From contig JAKSZU010000012.1 in NCBI GenBank assembly GCA_026018925.1, positions 28,261,814 through 28,325,813 on the forward strand: a DNA stretch of 64,000 nt, given 5' to 3'. The stretch comes from Tupaia tana (Eukaryota; Chordata; Mammalia; Scandentia; Tupaiidae). The notes under the pieces were generated by a model. That model made no database searches. It saw only the letters and a list, made by a program, of their open reading frames with translations, and was not told the origin of the DNA. Numbering within the stretch: the stretch's first letter is position 1; every line of letters begins with the position of its first letter. Shown piece by piece: positions 22,901 to 34,676 of the stretch. Position numbers and translations under genes: made by a program.

Positions 22901-23634
22901 CTGAGTATAGACAAATCAGTAAAAAATGCACAAGCACAACTCATTAATTTATTTCACTTTGAAAGTTGATCATAGAAACATAGAAAACAAGATTTACCTA
23001 AGGAAGAAATTATCTCAGACAGAGCAAACAAAGAGAAAAACTTAACAGAACAGCTCCTCATTCACCAAGACTTACCCTCTGTAGGGCTGAGTAAACTCTC
23101 ATCCCATTTCTCTGTGCATAGCTGAGTCAATTCTACTTTTCTCTTTCCAAATATGCATTCTCCATTTCCTTCCAGGCATATAGGAATAACAAAGCTTCAA
23201 TTTGTACAAAAGAAGACACTAACTAGGTTCTCTGAACTCTAAGGATGACTTCCTGGCAGAAAGAATCACGTTCCACCAGCACATCTAGGCATCAACCTTC
23301 GATATGATGAACTTTTGAAAACTAAGTAAAATCATGTAATATTATCATAAATTTTGTGTTTCCAATCCTGTTTGAAAAAGGTTATGTCTCAAAAAATATA
23401 AAAAAAAAGTAGTTTCTCTGATAAAATTTTTAAGTCAACATGAATGCATTACTGTAATACCTGGAATACAACAAAATAGATAATCAGTGAAGGTTGTTTG
23501 TTATTACTGTACTTTTTACACACACAAGTAAATAGTATTAAAAATTGTAATACGTAATTTTTAGGTTTTTGACCAATGTTTGATCTCTCTCTTTCTTTTT
23601 TTAATCATCCTAGATCCTCTTCGTGTGTGCACAG
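22901..23634 (+). other. 5' flank and splice acceptor of OR-3
   Basis: The flank ends in GTGCACAG (AG at 23,633-23,634), followed by ATTGAAGAGGTC. It is alpha-type and aligns with the flank of OR-1. A second AG at 23,612-23,613 after a T-rich run could also serve. Confidence 0.6.
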
Positions 23635-23680
23635 ATTGAAGAGGTCAGGACTTCCTGGAGCCTGCAACTGCCTTCTGAGC

Positions 23681-24658
23681 ATGCTCCCTTCCCGGGCCAA
23701 CATCAATATCTCCTTCTTCCAGCCACCTGCCTTCCTCCTCATTGGCATCCCAGGGCACGAGGCCGCTCATGGCTGGATCTCCATCCCCTTCTCCTCCATG
23801 TACACTGTGGCCCTCACTGGAAACTGCCTGATCCTCCTGGCTATCAGGAGGACCCCCAGCCTGCACCAGCCCATGTACTACTTCCTGTCCATGTTGGCCC
23901 TCACTGATATGGGACTCACCTTGTCCACACTGCCCACCACCCTGGGTGTGCTCTGGTTTGACTATCGGCTCATTGGCTTCAATTCCTGCCTGGCCCAGAT
24001 GTTCTTCCTGCACACCTTCTCTGTAGTGGAGTCCTCAGTGCTCCTGGCCATGTCATTTGATCGCTTTTTAGCTATTTCTAAGCCACTGCGCTATGCAGCC
24101 ATCCTCACAAATAATGTCATCATCAAGATTGGGCTAGCTGTTGTGACGCGAGCCTCTTTGTCCCTCTTCCCTGTGCCCTTCTTGCTAAAGCGACTGAATT
24201 TCTGTCCAAACAAGACCCTCTTGTCCCACTCCTTCTGTTTTCACCCTGATGTGATGAGGCGAGCCTGTGATGACATCACTATAAATATATTCTATGGGCT
24301 CTATATTGTAGCATCCACCGCAAGCATAGACTCCCTGCTCATCGTCCTGTCCTATACCCTCATCCTTCGCACAGTCCTGGGTCTGGCTTCTCCCAGAGAG
24401 CGTGTCCGGGCTCTCAATACCTGTGTGTCTCATATCTTAGCTGTCCTGGTTTTCTTTATCCCAGCCATAGGTGTGTCCCTTATCCATCGTTTTGGAAAGC
24501 ATCTGCCCTCCATTGTACATGCCCTGGTAGCCTATGTGTACTTGTTGATCCCACCTGTACTCAACCCCATCATTTATAGTGTCAAATCCAAGCCCATCAG
24601 GGAGGCCATGCTCAAAGAGTTAAGAAAGAAGAGGCAAGTGCATGAAGTAAAAAGCTGA
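23681..24658 (+). CDS. OR-3: class I odorant receptor, OR51 family (alpha type)
   Basis: This is a 325-aa seven-transmembrane receptor with an intact frame. The motifs match OR-1, including NIS 9-11, MSFDRF, three loop 2 cysteines, LNTCVSH and PPVLNPIIY. An ATG at 23,576 is in frame but lies upstream of the acceptor at 23,634, so the start is placed at 23,681, the Met shared by all paralogs. Alpha-type tracts are VASTASIDSLL in TM5 and LLIPPVLN in TM7. FDYRLIGFNSCLAQ in loop 1 is shared with OR-4. The C-terminus is slightly longer than in the others (RQVHEVKS) because the stop is displaced. It probably uses the promoter module at 19,062-19,179. Confidence 0.95.
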   Translation: MLPSRANINISFFQPPAFLLIGIPGHEAAHGWISIPFSSMYTVALTGNCLILLAIRRTPSLHQPMYYFLSMLALTDMGLTLSTLPTTLGVLWFDYRLIGFNSCLAQMFFLHTFSVVESSVLLAMSFDRFLAISKPLRYAAILTNNVIIKIGLAVVTRASLSLFPVPFLLKRLNFCPNKTLLSHSFCFHPDVMRRACDDITINIFYGLYIVASTASIDSLLIVLSYTLILRTVLGLASPRERVRALNTCVSHILAVLVFFIPAIGVSLIHRFGKHLPSIVHALVAYVYLLIPPVLNPIIYSVKSKPIREAMLKELRKKRQVHEVKS

Positions 24659-25010
24659 CCATAGGATATAAGCTAAAAATATGGCCAAACAATCATATCT
24701 TATGTCTTGTTGTTTTCTCAGCATTCTGACCCAGATCTATGATCCAAAGTGTAATGAGGAAATTTAACCCATAGGATTGCTAGGTGAAGAACAGTCTTCA
24801 TTCCCTCTGCACTCACTAACTTTGGATTTGTATTCAGTGTTTACTTTTGAAAAAAGTCTGTGCTCATCACTGGAATAAAGTTAAGTTGAACCACATGTAG
24901 TTTCTTCTATTATTAAATGACACAGTCCTGTAAATATGCCATTGTATTAAAACATATAATAAGACTGTAACAGGCACACACTGAGTGCTATAGAAACTTA
25001 GAAGAGTGTT
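24659..25010 (+). repeat. Alpha downstream block, copy 2 (start)
   Basis: It aligns with sequence after OR-4 (39,078-39,420) and, more weakly, after OR-1. Shared features are CTGACCATAGGAT, CCAGATC.ATGATCCA and TAAATGACA.AGTCCTGTAAATATG. Confidence 0.8.
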
Positions 25011-25270
25011 GGGGCCAGCAAGTGACATGGTGGTTGTGGTGCTGGACTCCCACGTGGCCTATGGCAGTTTAAGGACCAGATCCAGGGGCTTGAAAATCAT
25101 ATGGGGAATGTGTGCATGTGTGCCCCAAATCCCAAATCCCAGGAGGAGAATGGAGGAGAAGGGATTGTAATGTGGTCATCCCCCCTGAGGGGTAACTTTT
25201 CACTTTTTCTCTCATTGTCTCTCTCTGACTCTCTCCAGCAAGCACACACACTCTAGAGCAAACACATTAG
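25011..25270 (+). repeat. tRNA-derived SINE (older)
   Basis: The head is GGGGCCAGCAAGTGACATGG, with a CT-rich body. It runs into the microsatellite at 25,271. The flanks carry an imperfect duplication, AGAAACTTAGAAGAG / TGAAACTCAGAAGAG. Confidence 0.85.
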
Positions 25271-25343
25271 AAAAAGAAGAAGAAGAAGAAGAAGAAGAAG
25301 AAGGAGGAGGAGGAGGAGGAGGAGGAGGAGGAGGAGGAGGAGA
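25271..25343. repeat. (GAA)n(GGA)n microsatellite
   Basis: The tail of the preceding SINE has expanded to about ten GAA followed by about thirteen GGA units. Confidence 0.9.
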
Positions 25344-25909
25344 AAGGAATTAAAGAATGAAACTCAGAAGAGAGTTTAGTGTCCTAGCAAAAGGAAATAA
25401 GAAATGATCCATATAAGAAAAAGACTAAAAAGTGAATAGAGATTTGTCTACCAAAAAAGCCATACTTAAAGCAATACCAATAAAAGAAGGAAAAATAAAA
25501 CAAAAACTACAACTGAAACTAAAGTGTGGGAAATTTTTATGTATTTGTGGAAAAGTGGTCAGAGGTGGTTCAGCATAATCTGTATGTGTCTCGTTAGAGG
25601 GAGACTTCCTAGAAATTAGTTAGATGATGGTCAGTTGAGAAATCTGTGGCAGATGGGAGGAAAGACTTTCAGATCTGATTGAAACAGCCTTCAATTGTCA
25701 TTTAGAAATCAGCCATGGACGTCTACCACATTGTGAAGGGCATGCAGACTTAACTTATAAATTAGAATGGTGAAAGTGGAAAAGAAACAGAAAGCAAGGA
25801 AACAAATTAGGAAGCTATTTTAATAGTTTTTTGGGGAAAATAATAAATTCTAAAATTCAGTCATTGTCCCTAAAAATAGGGGAAAAAGGTATATTTATAA
25901 AAAAATGTT
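25344..25909 (+). repeat. Alpha downstream block, copy 2
   Basis: It aligns with 39,420-39,750 and 40,300-40,480 of copy 3. Shared words include GTCAGCCATGGA..TGTACCACATTGTG and GGAAA.AAATTAG. No gene is seen. Confidence 0.75.
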
Positions 25910-26131
25910 GGGACCAGTAGATGGCATAACAGTTATGTCACTGGACTCTCCACATAGTCAACCATGGTTCAAGTTCCAGACCTGGTGGCTTAAAACTCAT
26001 GCTGAGCACGTGTGCGTGCATGTGTAAAATCCTGAGAGAAGAATGGAGAAGGGATTGCAGCATGGCCATCTCGCTTTCTGTCTCTCTGGTGAGCACATGT
26101 GGCCTATAGGAAAAATCTCTATAAAAAAAAA
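25910..26131 (+). repeat. tRNA-derived SINE (young type, shortened body)
   Basis: The head is GGGACCAGTAGATGGCATAAC. The C/G palindrome and part of the CT tract are deleted (CATGGCCATCTCGCTTTCTG). Confidence 0.85.
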
Positions 26132-26458
26132 AGTATCTGTGAATTTTCTACCCCCGTGTACTGAAAGTGCCCAAGAACAATTACAGTGGCAGCAGTGAGC
26201 GGAGCTAACACTCTCCTACTGTTCTCTAAGTGCCATTCTCCACTGCAAACAACCTGATAACCTGGAGGAGATCACTAAGTCAAAGTATGTAGTATGGAAA
26301 ATACAGGCAATACTGAAATAGATTGTACCTGAAACTATAAAGAACACAAAGAGAGTGAAGCCATGCACTAAAAATAAATACACACAGAATCCATTTGAAG
26401 GGATTAGCAGTAACCAAATGTACAGTGAAAATTGAGACATTAGTAATTATTGTTTTAC

Positions 26459-26712
26459 AGGCCAGCAGGTGGTGTGGTGGTTAAGGTGCTGGATTCCCAC
26501 ATTGCTAACCACAGTTCAAGTTCCAGATACAGCAGCTTGAAAATCATGCAAGATGCATGCACATACATGCTCAAAATCCTGAGAGAAAACTAGAGGAAAG
26601 GGATTATGTGTGGCCATTCCCCTCCTCAAGGGTAAGAGTTGAGATTTCTCACTTTCCTCCTCTCTATCTTTCCAGTGAGAGCACATCCCCTATGGCAAAA
26701 AGAAAAAGAAAT
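26459..26712 (+). repeat. tRNA-derived SINE (older), shared with copy 3
   Basis: It lies at the paralogous position of the SINE at 41,061-41,328, so it was inserted before the duplication. It is followed by an (AT)n run at about 26,713-26,753. Confidence 0.8.
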
Positions 26713-26752
<40 letters not shown>

Positions 26753-26753
26753 T
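26713..26753. repeat. (AT)n microsatellite
   Basis: An AT dinucleotide run at the tail of the preceding SINE. It is absent from the copy at 41,328. Confidence 0.9.
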
Positions 26754-26756
26754 TCA

Positions 26757-27010
26757 TTCAGCTGGTGGAAACGTGGTTAAAGAGGCTAGATCTCACGTGG
26801 CCATCTGAGCAGTATGAGTCCTAGATGCAGCAGCTTGAGAAATACATGTGTGTATGTGTGTATGCAGGCCCAAAATCCTGAAAAGAGAAAGATAGATGAA
26901 AGAGAAAAGATTGCAGCATAACCATTCCTCATGAGGAAGTGCTTTCTCTTCTTTCTCTCTCTCTTTCTCTCAGCCTTTCTCCAACAAGCACATTCAACCT
27001 CTTATAAAAC
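26757..27010 (+). repeat. tRNA-derived SINE (older), shared with copy 3
   Basis: It begins CAGCTGGTGGAAACGTGG and carries the CAGCAGCTTGAGAAATACATG body. It is paralogous to 41,336-41,588. Confidence 0.75.
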
Positions 27011-27084
27011 TCTAAAGAATTATTAATAACTTTGAAAACAATGAATAATAACTAATTGATTCTTTTCTAAAAAATAGTCTATAG

Positions 27085-27356
27085 GGACCAGCTGTTAGCG
27101 TAATGGCTATGTCGCTGGACTCCCACGTAGTCGACCGCGGTTCGAGTCCTGGACCCGGTGGCTTAAAACATGCCGGGCGCGTGTGCGTGCGTGCCCAAGA
27201 TCCCAAGAGGAGAATGGAGGAGAAGGGATTGCGGTGTAGCCATCCCCCCGGGGGGGGTGATTTCTCACTTTCTATCTCTCTGTCTCTCTCTGTCTGGCGA
27301 GCGCACACGCCCTATAGCAAAAACCTCTTCTAAAATAAATAAATAAATAAATAGAT
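27085..27356 (+). repeat. tRNA-derived SINE (young type), private to copy 2
   Basis: A nearly consensus copy: GGTTCGAGTCCTGGACCC in the B-box region, G-run of 7 and tail (AAAT)n. The duplication AATAGTCTATAG lies at 27,073-27,084 and 27,357-27,368. Confidence 0.95.
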
Positions 27357-27525
27357 AATAGTCTATAGATACTCAAAACAGAGGAAAGGAAAAAATGAAA
27401 TTAAAACCTTTATGGAAGAATGTATTAAGTGCAAAAGCAGATAAATTTTAAAAACTACTTTTGTGGCAACTAAATATTATAAAAAAGAATAACCAACAAG
27501 TGCTCATTGGATTGGTTGAGAAACT

Positions 27526-27882
27526 GAATAGTCAGCCAGGTGATGAAGGAGAGACACTGCATGTCTCCATTTAATATATACCGAGTGTCTGCACTCTATG
27601 ACCAAAACTGAATGACTAAAGTTTATAGAAACTAAGTAAATGGTTATGAATACCAGATACAGAGTGGGAAGAGGGGAGGTGAAGAAGTAAAGTCTGAGGA
27701 AGGACATTAAGGAGAAAAATAGAGAGGTAAGGCATTTATGGGACAAAGAAACAGATTATTATCTATTGAAGATAACGTTCTAGTATGGTGAACTGGGCTG
27801 GTTAGAAATGTACACAAGTAAGAATATTCATTTTGTAAGCTAAGTAATATGATTGAATGTATAAAAGAAATAGAAATAAAAA
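27526..27882 (+). mobile_element. L1 3' end fragment
   Basis: L1 3' UTR (CTCCATTTAATATATACC to GTATAAAAGAAATAGAAAT) with the short duplication GAAACT at 27,520-27,525 and 27,883-27,888. The aligned site in copy 3 (about 42,355-42,375) lacks it. Confidence 0.75.
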
Positions 27883-28027
27883 GAAACTAAAAATTTACTG
27901 TAGAGCTTACGTACTAAATAGAAAATAATAAATACCCCTAACAGTAAAGATTGGTAATTAGATAATCTGACCATCAAAACTTCTATTATCAACAATAAGA
28001 ATACAACATTACATATGTACAATTCTT

Positions 28028-29141
28028 TTTTTAAAATTATTATTTATATAGTAAATTGCTATATATCACTTAGATTGTAAAGATATTTTACCCAACATGA
28101 TATATGCCACACACCAGGTGAATTGAGACTACTATACATGACATCATCAACAGGCAACAAACCATATCTGTGTCCCAGAAACCTCTTACTTTTCCTTTTA
28201 TTCCCAAATTTTCCTTCCTGCACTCTTACCCTCTTCCACTCTCCTTCTGCTTTGTCCCCAGTGTTCCTAACAATTTTCAATGTTTTCATGTCCTCCAGTC
28301 TTTCAGTCTCTACTGTAGAGTGTAGACAGTTGGCATATGTTAAGTGGAAACATACAATGTCTCTGTTTCATAGCCTGACTTGCTTCACTCAGCAATAAAT
28401 CTTCCACGTTTGTCCACTTTCTATAAAATGCCAGGGTCTTGTTTTTTACTGCTAAATAGTATTCCATGGAGTATATGTGTCACACTTTTTCAATTTATTC
28501 ATCTGTTCGTGGACATTTGAATAATGCCACAATAAATATAGTTGTGCAAGTGTTTTTCTGACTGAGAGTGCTCCTGTTCTTTGGGTAGATACCCAGGAAT
28601 GGAATTGCTGGATCATATGGTAGTTCCATTTGAAGGTCTTTGAGGAACCTCCATATTGTTCTCCACATTGACTGGACCAATTTATATTCCCACCAACAAT
28701 GTAAGAGAGTTCCCTTTCACCCCGTCCCTGCCAGCACTTATCATTCTCTGGATTTTTTTAATCTTCACCATTCTGAGTGGGGTTAAGTGGTATCTCATTG
28801 TAGCTTTGATCTGCATCTCTCTTATGATGAGGAATGTTGAGCATTTTTTTCATATGCTTTTTGGCTGTTAATGTCTTTCTTAGAGTTGTTTATTCACTTC
28901 ATTTTCCCATCTTGTAATTGAGTTAATCGATTATTTTCTTCCAGATAAGTCACTTGAGTTCCCTGTGTATTTTGGTTATCAGTCCCTAATCTGAGGCATA
29001 GTTAACAAAATTTCTCTACCATTCCAAGGGTTGTCAATTTGCACTAATTACTGTGTCCTTTACTGTGCAGAAATTTTTAATCTGATGTAATCCCACCTGT
29101 CTATTTTGGGGGTTACTGCCTGTGCTTCGGGGCTTTTACAG
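28028..29141 (-). mobile_element. L1 3' end fragment, reverse
   Basis: ORF2 end and 3' UTR on the - strand, with the poly-T end at left. The exact 11-bp duplication GTACAATTCTT lies at 28,017-28,027 and 29,142-29,152. The paralogous empty site is at about 42,790-42,802. The insertion therefore follows the duplication of the block, or the other copy was never hit. Confidence 0.9.
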
Positions 29142-29152
29142 GTACAATTCTT

Positions 29153-29441
29153 ATGAAAATTGTTTAACTTCAACTTAGTCATGAGTACATAACCTAGAAT
29201 ATGAGTCACAGCACACACATATATACACAAACTTGCCTGGAATCTTTTTTAAAATGCAATGTTATACTGTTGAGAACAATAATAATGAGTAAAACAAATT
29301 ATCAAATAAATAAAAATAAATTTAAAATAAAAAGTTTAAAATGTCACGTTTCAAATAATGTATGGGCTATTTATCTAAATTAAAATAGAATAAAGGGACA
29401 AAACAAACAATTAGTAACATTAAGCAATCATTTTAGGACAA
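29153..29441 (+). repeat. Alpha downstream block, copy 2
   Basis: Aligns with 42,800-43,090 (copy 3) and 3530-3740 (copy 1), sharing AATCTTTTTTAAAATGCAAT. No gene. Confidence 0.8.
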
Positions 29442-29449
29442 TTGTGAAA

Positions 29450-30393
29450 GCCATTATTTATTTATTCATTTATTTTTTGAGTTTCTTATGTATTTACTTC
29501 TTTTTTCCCCCTTGATTCCTTCTCTCTAACCCTTTGCCATAACCCACCCTCCTCCCACACCATCTCCGGTATCCACAGTTGCTCTCCATGTTTTTATATA
29601 GTCCAATGTGGGATTACATCAGGTTGAAAAGCATCTGCACAGCAAAATAAACAATAATTAGAGTGAATCAACAACCTTTGGAATGGGGGGAATATATTTT
29701 TAAGCTATACCGCAGAAAAGGGACTGATAACCAGAATATACAGGGAACTCAAGCAGCTTAACTGGAAAAAAAAAAAAAAAGAACAACCCAATTAAAAGAT
29801 GAGCAAATGAGCTGAACGGGCAACTCTCTAAAGAAAACATACAAACAGCCAAAAAGCATATAAAGAAATGCTCAACATCCTTATTATAAGAGAGATGCAA
29901 ATCAAAACCACCGTAAGACACCATCTAACCCCAGTCAGAATGGCTAAGATTAAAAAATTAAGGAATGGTAAGTACTGATGAGACTGTGTAGAAAAGGAAA
30001 CTCTCCTACACTGTTGGTGGGAATGTAAATTAGCACAGCCACTGTGAAGGACAGTATGGAGATTCCTCAAAGACCTGCAACTAAAACTATGATATGATCT
30101 AGTTATTCCACTCCTGAGTATCTACCCAAAGCATAGGAAGACACTCAGCCAAAAAAACACTTGCACATACAGGTTTATTCTGGCATTATTCACAACAGCT
30201 AAGACATGGAATCAACTCAAATGTCCACAAATGGACAAATGGAGTGAAAAAGTGTGCACATGTACAATACAGAATACTGCTCAGCCATAAAAAAATGAGA
30301 CTCTGGCATTTAATAAAAAGTTGATGAATATGGAAGATCTACTGCTAAGTAACGCAAGCCAGTCTATGAAAGAGAGGCATTGCATGCCCCCAG
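29450..30393 (-). mobile_element. L1 with 5' inversion
   Basis: Left part 29,450-29,608 is L1 3' UTR on the - strand. From about 29,609 to 30,393 the ORF2 end reads on the + strand. The duplication TTGTGAAA lies at 29,442-29,449 and 30,394-30,401. This is a twin-priming product. The aligned sites in copies 1 and 3 lack it. Confidence 0.8.
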
Positions 30394-30401
30394 TTGTGAA
30401 A

Positions 30402-32451
30402 ATTTTAATATCTGCTATACATTGATCATAACAATAGGTTGATGCACTATGGGTCAGTTTGAAATGGCATTGTGGTTATGGGAAAGAATCTATTTTTTGA
30501 AAGTGCATACTTAATATGTTTTGAAAAACATTGTAATGAAACAATTTACTTTCAATCAGTTGGTAAGAAAAGTTTGTATGTGTGAATGTATATATGCATG
30601 AGTGTGTGTATGTGTATGTGTGTGTATATGTAGGAAGGGGTGGAAGGGAAAGCTAGAAAACTACATAGAAAGAATTTTATTAGTTTACATAATGAGACTA
30701 TAAGTATTCATTCCAATAGTCTTCCAACTTTTCCATACACTTATGTTGATACAACTTAACACTGTAAGTGGGTAAATACATATGTACATACAGAAATATA
30801 TATGTGTGAGTAAAATTTATATGTATGTATTATACCTACAGAAATACTTACAGGGATATATATATATATTCATACCCAAAGTCCTTTTACACTTCAAGAG
30901 ATAGAGGAGAGTCCCTCAGACAATTACTGAATGCTGAGGGAGATCCCAAGACTGAGTATGGGTCCCAAGCTGATCCGTTGGAGGTAAGAATGAAGAATTG
31001 GAATACAGACAAAGCAAAGCAACTACAACTCTTGGTAGGTGTGATTTCCACTAAGTGTGGAATTGGGGTTTTACCCACTCATACCCTAAGCCAATTCAGG
31101 GTTTTAACTGTGATCCCTGTGCACCCTTGGCTTCTCCCAGTGGCCATGCCTAACACAACATCTGGTGTTATAAATAATTGCATAGGAGCCTGGGAAATCT
31201 TTGATGCCAGGGATCATAAACTGTATTTCAGTTATTTTTGTATCTTCAGTACTTAACTTAAACACATAAAAGCTCACCACTCAATGAATAAAGTTTTAAT
31301 GGAGAATGAGTGAAGACAGATGAAGAATGAAGCATAAGGCCAATGGATCTTGTGAGAAATGACACTCTCTCGGGACAGGTTTAGCACTCCTCCTCCAGGT
31401 GCTTCTAGATGTAGACAGTACAGTGATGAACCCATAATCACATAGCTTTCGGAAGCAAACCTAACAGCTTCCTTTACTGCTATAGTACTTCCCTATTTTT
31501 CCAGGAATTGAAAAGCTCTGTCCTCAGTGTCCTGTTACTTCAACTTCTCTGCTCTACTCCCATGTAACTTGTACTCACTTGCACTGAAGCACTTATTACA
31601 TGTCACTGAGAATACACTGTGCATTGACCTTCTATCTAGTTCTGCAAGGGCATCACTGAAATCCAATCCACACTGATGCCTTATTGCTCTGCAGGAGTAT
31701 TGGCCCAGAGGAGGTTGTACAATTTGCTTCAATAAACTTATTGATTAATCCTAAATCCCAAATAAATACTCTGAAGTAACCCCTTCATTAATTAACAACT
31801 TCTTCAAAGTGTACACCACATTTTCAGTAATTCCTTGTGAGAGTCTATATTACTCCTTCACCACTGTGAAACAAATGGGTATTCCTTAATCTAAAATGGC
31901 ACTTCTAAGCATACAAGTGGCTTTCCACTGCTGCCTGAGTGTTTCATTATAAAATTTATAGCCTTTGATTACACACTATTCTCTTCTGCCAGTCTACTTG
32001 GATTAAAGACACTTTTAATCTACAGTCATCCCAAAGAAGGAACCAGACAGCCACTTACTTCACTGGCAAGCTGAAACATTATCCAGAAGCCAATGTTTGG
32101 AAATATGAATATTCACTTAAGATGCTCCAGAAATTTTATATCATGGAGCCTCTTCATGTTTTTAATTTAATTCACACTTTCAAAATGAAAGAGGTTTCTA
32201 AAGATGGAGCAAGACAGCAAGGAAAAATTTCTAAATTAGAAGACACTGTGTATCTTCAAAGACAGGACACCAGAGATATGGAAGAAATAATAATGATTTT
32301 ATTATGTCCATGAAGAACAGACATATAAAATAGGGCTACTTAAACTGAGTGAATAACTCTGGGGGACAAGGAGACCTTGGAGGAAATAGACACCATTGAA
32401 CTGAAGTTTCTGAAAGGCTGTCACTTGAAGGGGTAGAAAGTGTTCCATGTG
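30402..32451 (+). repeat. Alpha downstream block, copy 2
   Basis: Co-linear with 3770-5870 (copy 1) and 43,110-45,560 (copy 3). The 30,870-31,290 part, with CCAGGGATCATAAACTGTATTTCAG-type sequence ending in TCAATGAATAAAG, resembles an L2 3' end. A frame of 143 codons at 30,825-31,256 is not conserved between the copies and is not a gene. Confidence 0.75.
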
Positions 32452-32820
32452 GGGATCAGAACTGGCCTAACGGTTATGTTGTTGGACTCCCATATAGTCA
32501 ACTGTGGCTAAAGTCCCAGACCTACAGGCTTACAACTCACATCAGGTACTTGTGCGTGTGTCCCTAAGATTCTGAGAAGAGAATGGAGGAGAAGGGACTG
32601 TAGCATGGCCTTCCCCCCAGGAGGTGATTTCTCACTTTCTGTCTCTCTGTTTCTGTCTGTCTCTCCAGTGAGCACATGCAGCCTATAGCAAAAATCTCTC
32701 TTAAAAAAAAAAAAAAAGAGTAAGAAACAGAAAAAGAAAAATAAAGAAAGGAAGAAAGAGAAATGAAAGAAAAGAGAAAAAGATAAAGAAAAAGAAAAAA
32801 GAAAGAAAGAGAAGAAAAAG
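32452..32820 (+). repeat. tRNA-derived SINE with long A/G-rich tail
   Basis: The head is GGGATCAGAACTGGCCTAACGG, with a CT-rich body and a 120-bp AAAG-type tail. The paralogous sites at about 5,899 and 45,553 (TGTTCTATRTGACT) are empty. Confidence 0.85.
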
Positions 32821-33039
32821 CAGTTTTTTTATATGACTTAGGAGAGCTACTATCAAGGAGTCCAGGACAGGAAAAGCCAAACAGATGATGGTTCTATCCC
32901 ACCCCTCCTCGCCACAGCTCAAATGCTCGAATAGCTCATTTACCTCATAATTCCTCATCCTATCACAAATACCGCATAAGTATCATTGTCTTGAAGAAAG
33001 GGGGAAAAATGTATCACCCAGTGGCCCATGGCCTGGGCA

Positions 33040-33162
33040 TCCCTGGAGAACAGCAACTCACCAAGGCATTGAGCCATGGTATAAAGACAGTACTTCAGCT
33101 GAAGAGATTTCCTGGCCTCTTCAGGATGTGGAGAGGTTGTGAAGGCTGTGACAACAAGCAGG
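33040..33162 (+). promoter_or_regulatory. Putative promoter and noncoding exon 1 of OR-4
   Basis: An O/E-type site TCCCTGGAGA (9 of 10) lies at 33,040-33,049 and TATAAAG at 33,080-33,086. The short exon ends at 33,162 with donor GCAGG|GTGAGT (GT at 33,163-33,164). It is close in sequence to the modules before OR-2 and OR-5. The implied intron to 38,062 is about 4.9 kb. Confidence 0.65.
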
Positions 33163-33164
33163 GT

Positions 33165-33441
33165 GAGTAACCGGAGTCTGTATATAATCCCTTTTATACC
33201 AACTACAAGGTTGGGGGACTTGGTCACTGAATCTGAGAAATCCTGTCTGGAGCTGCTTAGAAGTATAAAAGCCAGCGGGCTAGAGGGTAAGCAGCTATCA
33301 GGAGAAGAAGGAAAGTAGGAGACCTAGGTTTTCATAGATAGTAGAGTTTATGCCGCTATATAAGGAGTAGAAAGTAATGAGCTTATTTTTCTGAAATGTA
33401 GATATTGCTCACTTCGGATAATTATTCAGAAAGTCAGATTC
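33165..33441 (+). repeat. Alpha downstream block, copy 2 (after promoter module)
   Basis: Aligns with 6586-6850 and 45,964-46,220. No gene. Confidence 0.7.
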
Positions 33442-33540
33442 AGGGATCAGTAGACGGCATAATGGTTACATTGCTGGACTCCCACATAGTCAACCATGGT
33501 TCAAGTACTGGACCGGGCAGTTTAGAACTCACACTGATTA
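33442..33540 (+). repeat. tRNA-derived SINE, head only
   Basis: Only the tRNA-related part and the first ~20 bp of body remain (GGGATCAGTAGACGGCATAATGG ... CTCACACTGATTAC). It is absent at 46,225 in copy 3. Confidence 0.75.
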
Positions 33541-34148
33541 CAGATTCTGTAATAAAGCAGATAAGTACCCATTGTTTTCTGTAAATAGTGCAACAATACA
33601 AAAGTGTCTTATGATCCCATCTCAGGTAGAACCCTGCAGCAATCTGAATTTTTACTTGATATCTCGCCTTTCACTAGATTGCCTTTATTCTTCTAGATTT
33701 AAAGAGTCTGTAAAAAAGAACTTGGCTTTGAAACAAAAAGAGGAAGGTTGATGAATTCATCAGTGTCAGGGAAACTTGTCTTTTCCAGAAACAGTTTCAG
33801 ATGAAAGAACTCTGGATACTAAAATAGATGTGTTTCTGACATCGTGGGAATTGGGAAGCATGGCAACCTAACTTGCTTGCCTAAATTTTGAAAAACAAAT
33901 GAGAACTAAAACAGCTTGTCATTACCTAGAATGTCTTCCTTATGCAAGACCATATGTAAAATAATTTTCACAATACATGGAACTGATGAGTAGCTCATTA
34001 TCTGGAGATAAGGGAGAAGCTGGTTTGGTTGTTTAAGAGCTACCCTTAATTTTACCTTTTGAACTCTCAGGTTCTTATAATATTCAGTTTTATTTAGCAT
34101 GTGAATTCTTCTACCATATCTAATACCACTAGATTAGAGAAAGAGCCC
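33541..34148 (+). repeat. Alpha downstream block, copy 2
   Basis: Aligns with 46,240-46,880 of copy 3 almost throughout. No gene is seen. Confidence 0.75.
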
Positions 34149-34446
34149 GGGACCAGCAGATGGCGTAATGGCTATGTCGCTGGACTCCCAAGTAGTTCAC
34201 CACAGTTTGAGTACCAGACCCGGTGGCTTAAACTCATGCCGAGCACGTGTGCGTGCGTGCCCAAGATCCAGAGAGGAGAATGGAGGAGAAGGGATTGTGG
34301 CATGGCAATCCCCCCTGGGGGGTGATTTCTCGCTTTCTGACTCTCTGTCTCTCTCTGTCTTTCTAGCAAGCGTATGTGCCCTATAGAAAAAAGCTCTCGG
34401 AAAATATTAAAAAAAAGAAAGAGAGAAAGAGAGAGAGAAAGAGGAG

Positions 34447-34493
<47 letters not shown>

Positions 34494-34508
34494 AAGAAAG
34501 AAAGAAAA
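34149..34508 (+). repeat. tRNA-derived SINE (young type) with (GAAA)n tail
   Basis: A full-length copy followed by an expanded GAAA tail of about 100 bp. The paralogous site near 46,880 is empty. Confidence 0.9.
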
Positions 34509-34547
34509 GAGTCCCATAGGACCTACTTATCAACCTAAAACAAGAGT

Positions 34548-34676
34548 TTATTTATTTACATTTAATTACTATATATCTTTACGGTGTACAACATTGCTTT
34601 ATCTAACATAAATATGGTGCATATCTGTCAAGACAAAGACTACCATATACGTTATCATCAGCAAATAACTTTTTAA
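34548..34676 (-). mobile_element. Old L1 3' end remnant
   Basis: TTTACATTTAATTACTATAT to GTTATCATCAGCAAATAACT resembles the L1 end also seen at 51,100-51,230. It is interrupted by the SINE at 34,677. Confidence 0.5.

Noticed and set aside
30825-31256. 143-codon frame as a gene
   Set aside because: It lies in the duplicated noncoding block, and the aligned sequences at 4270 and 43,900 do not keep the frame.
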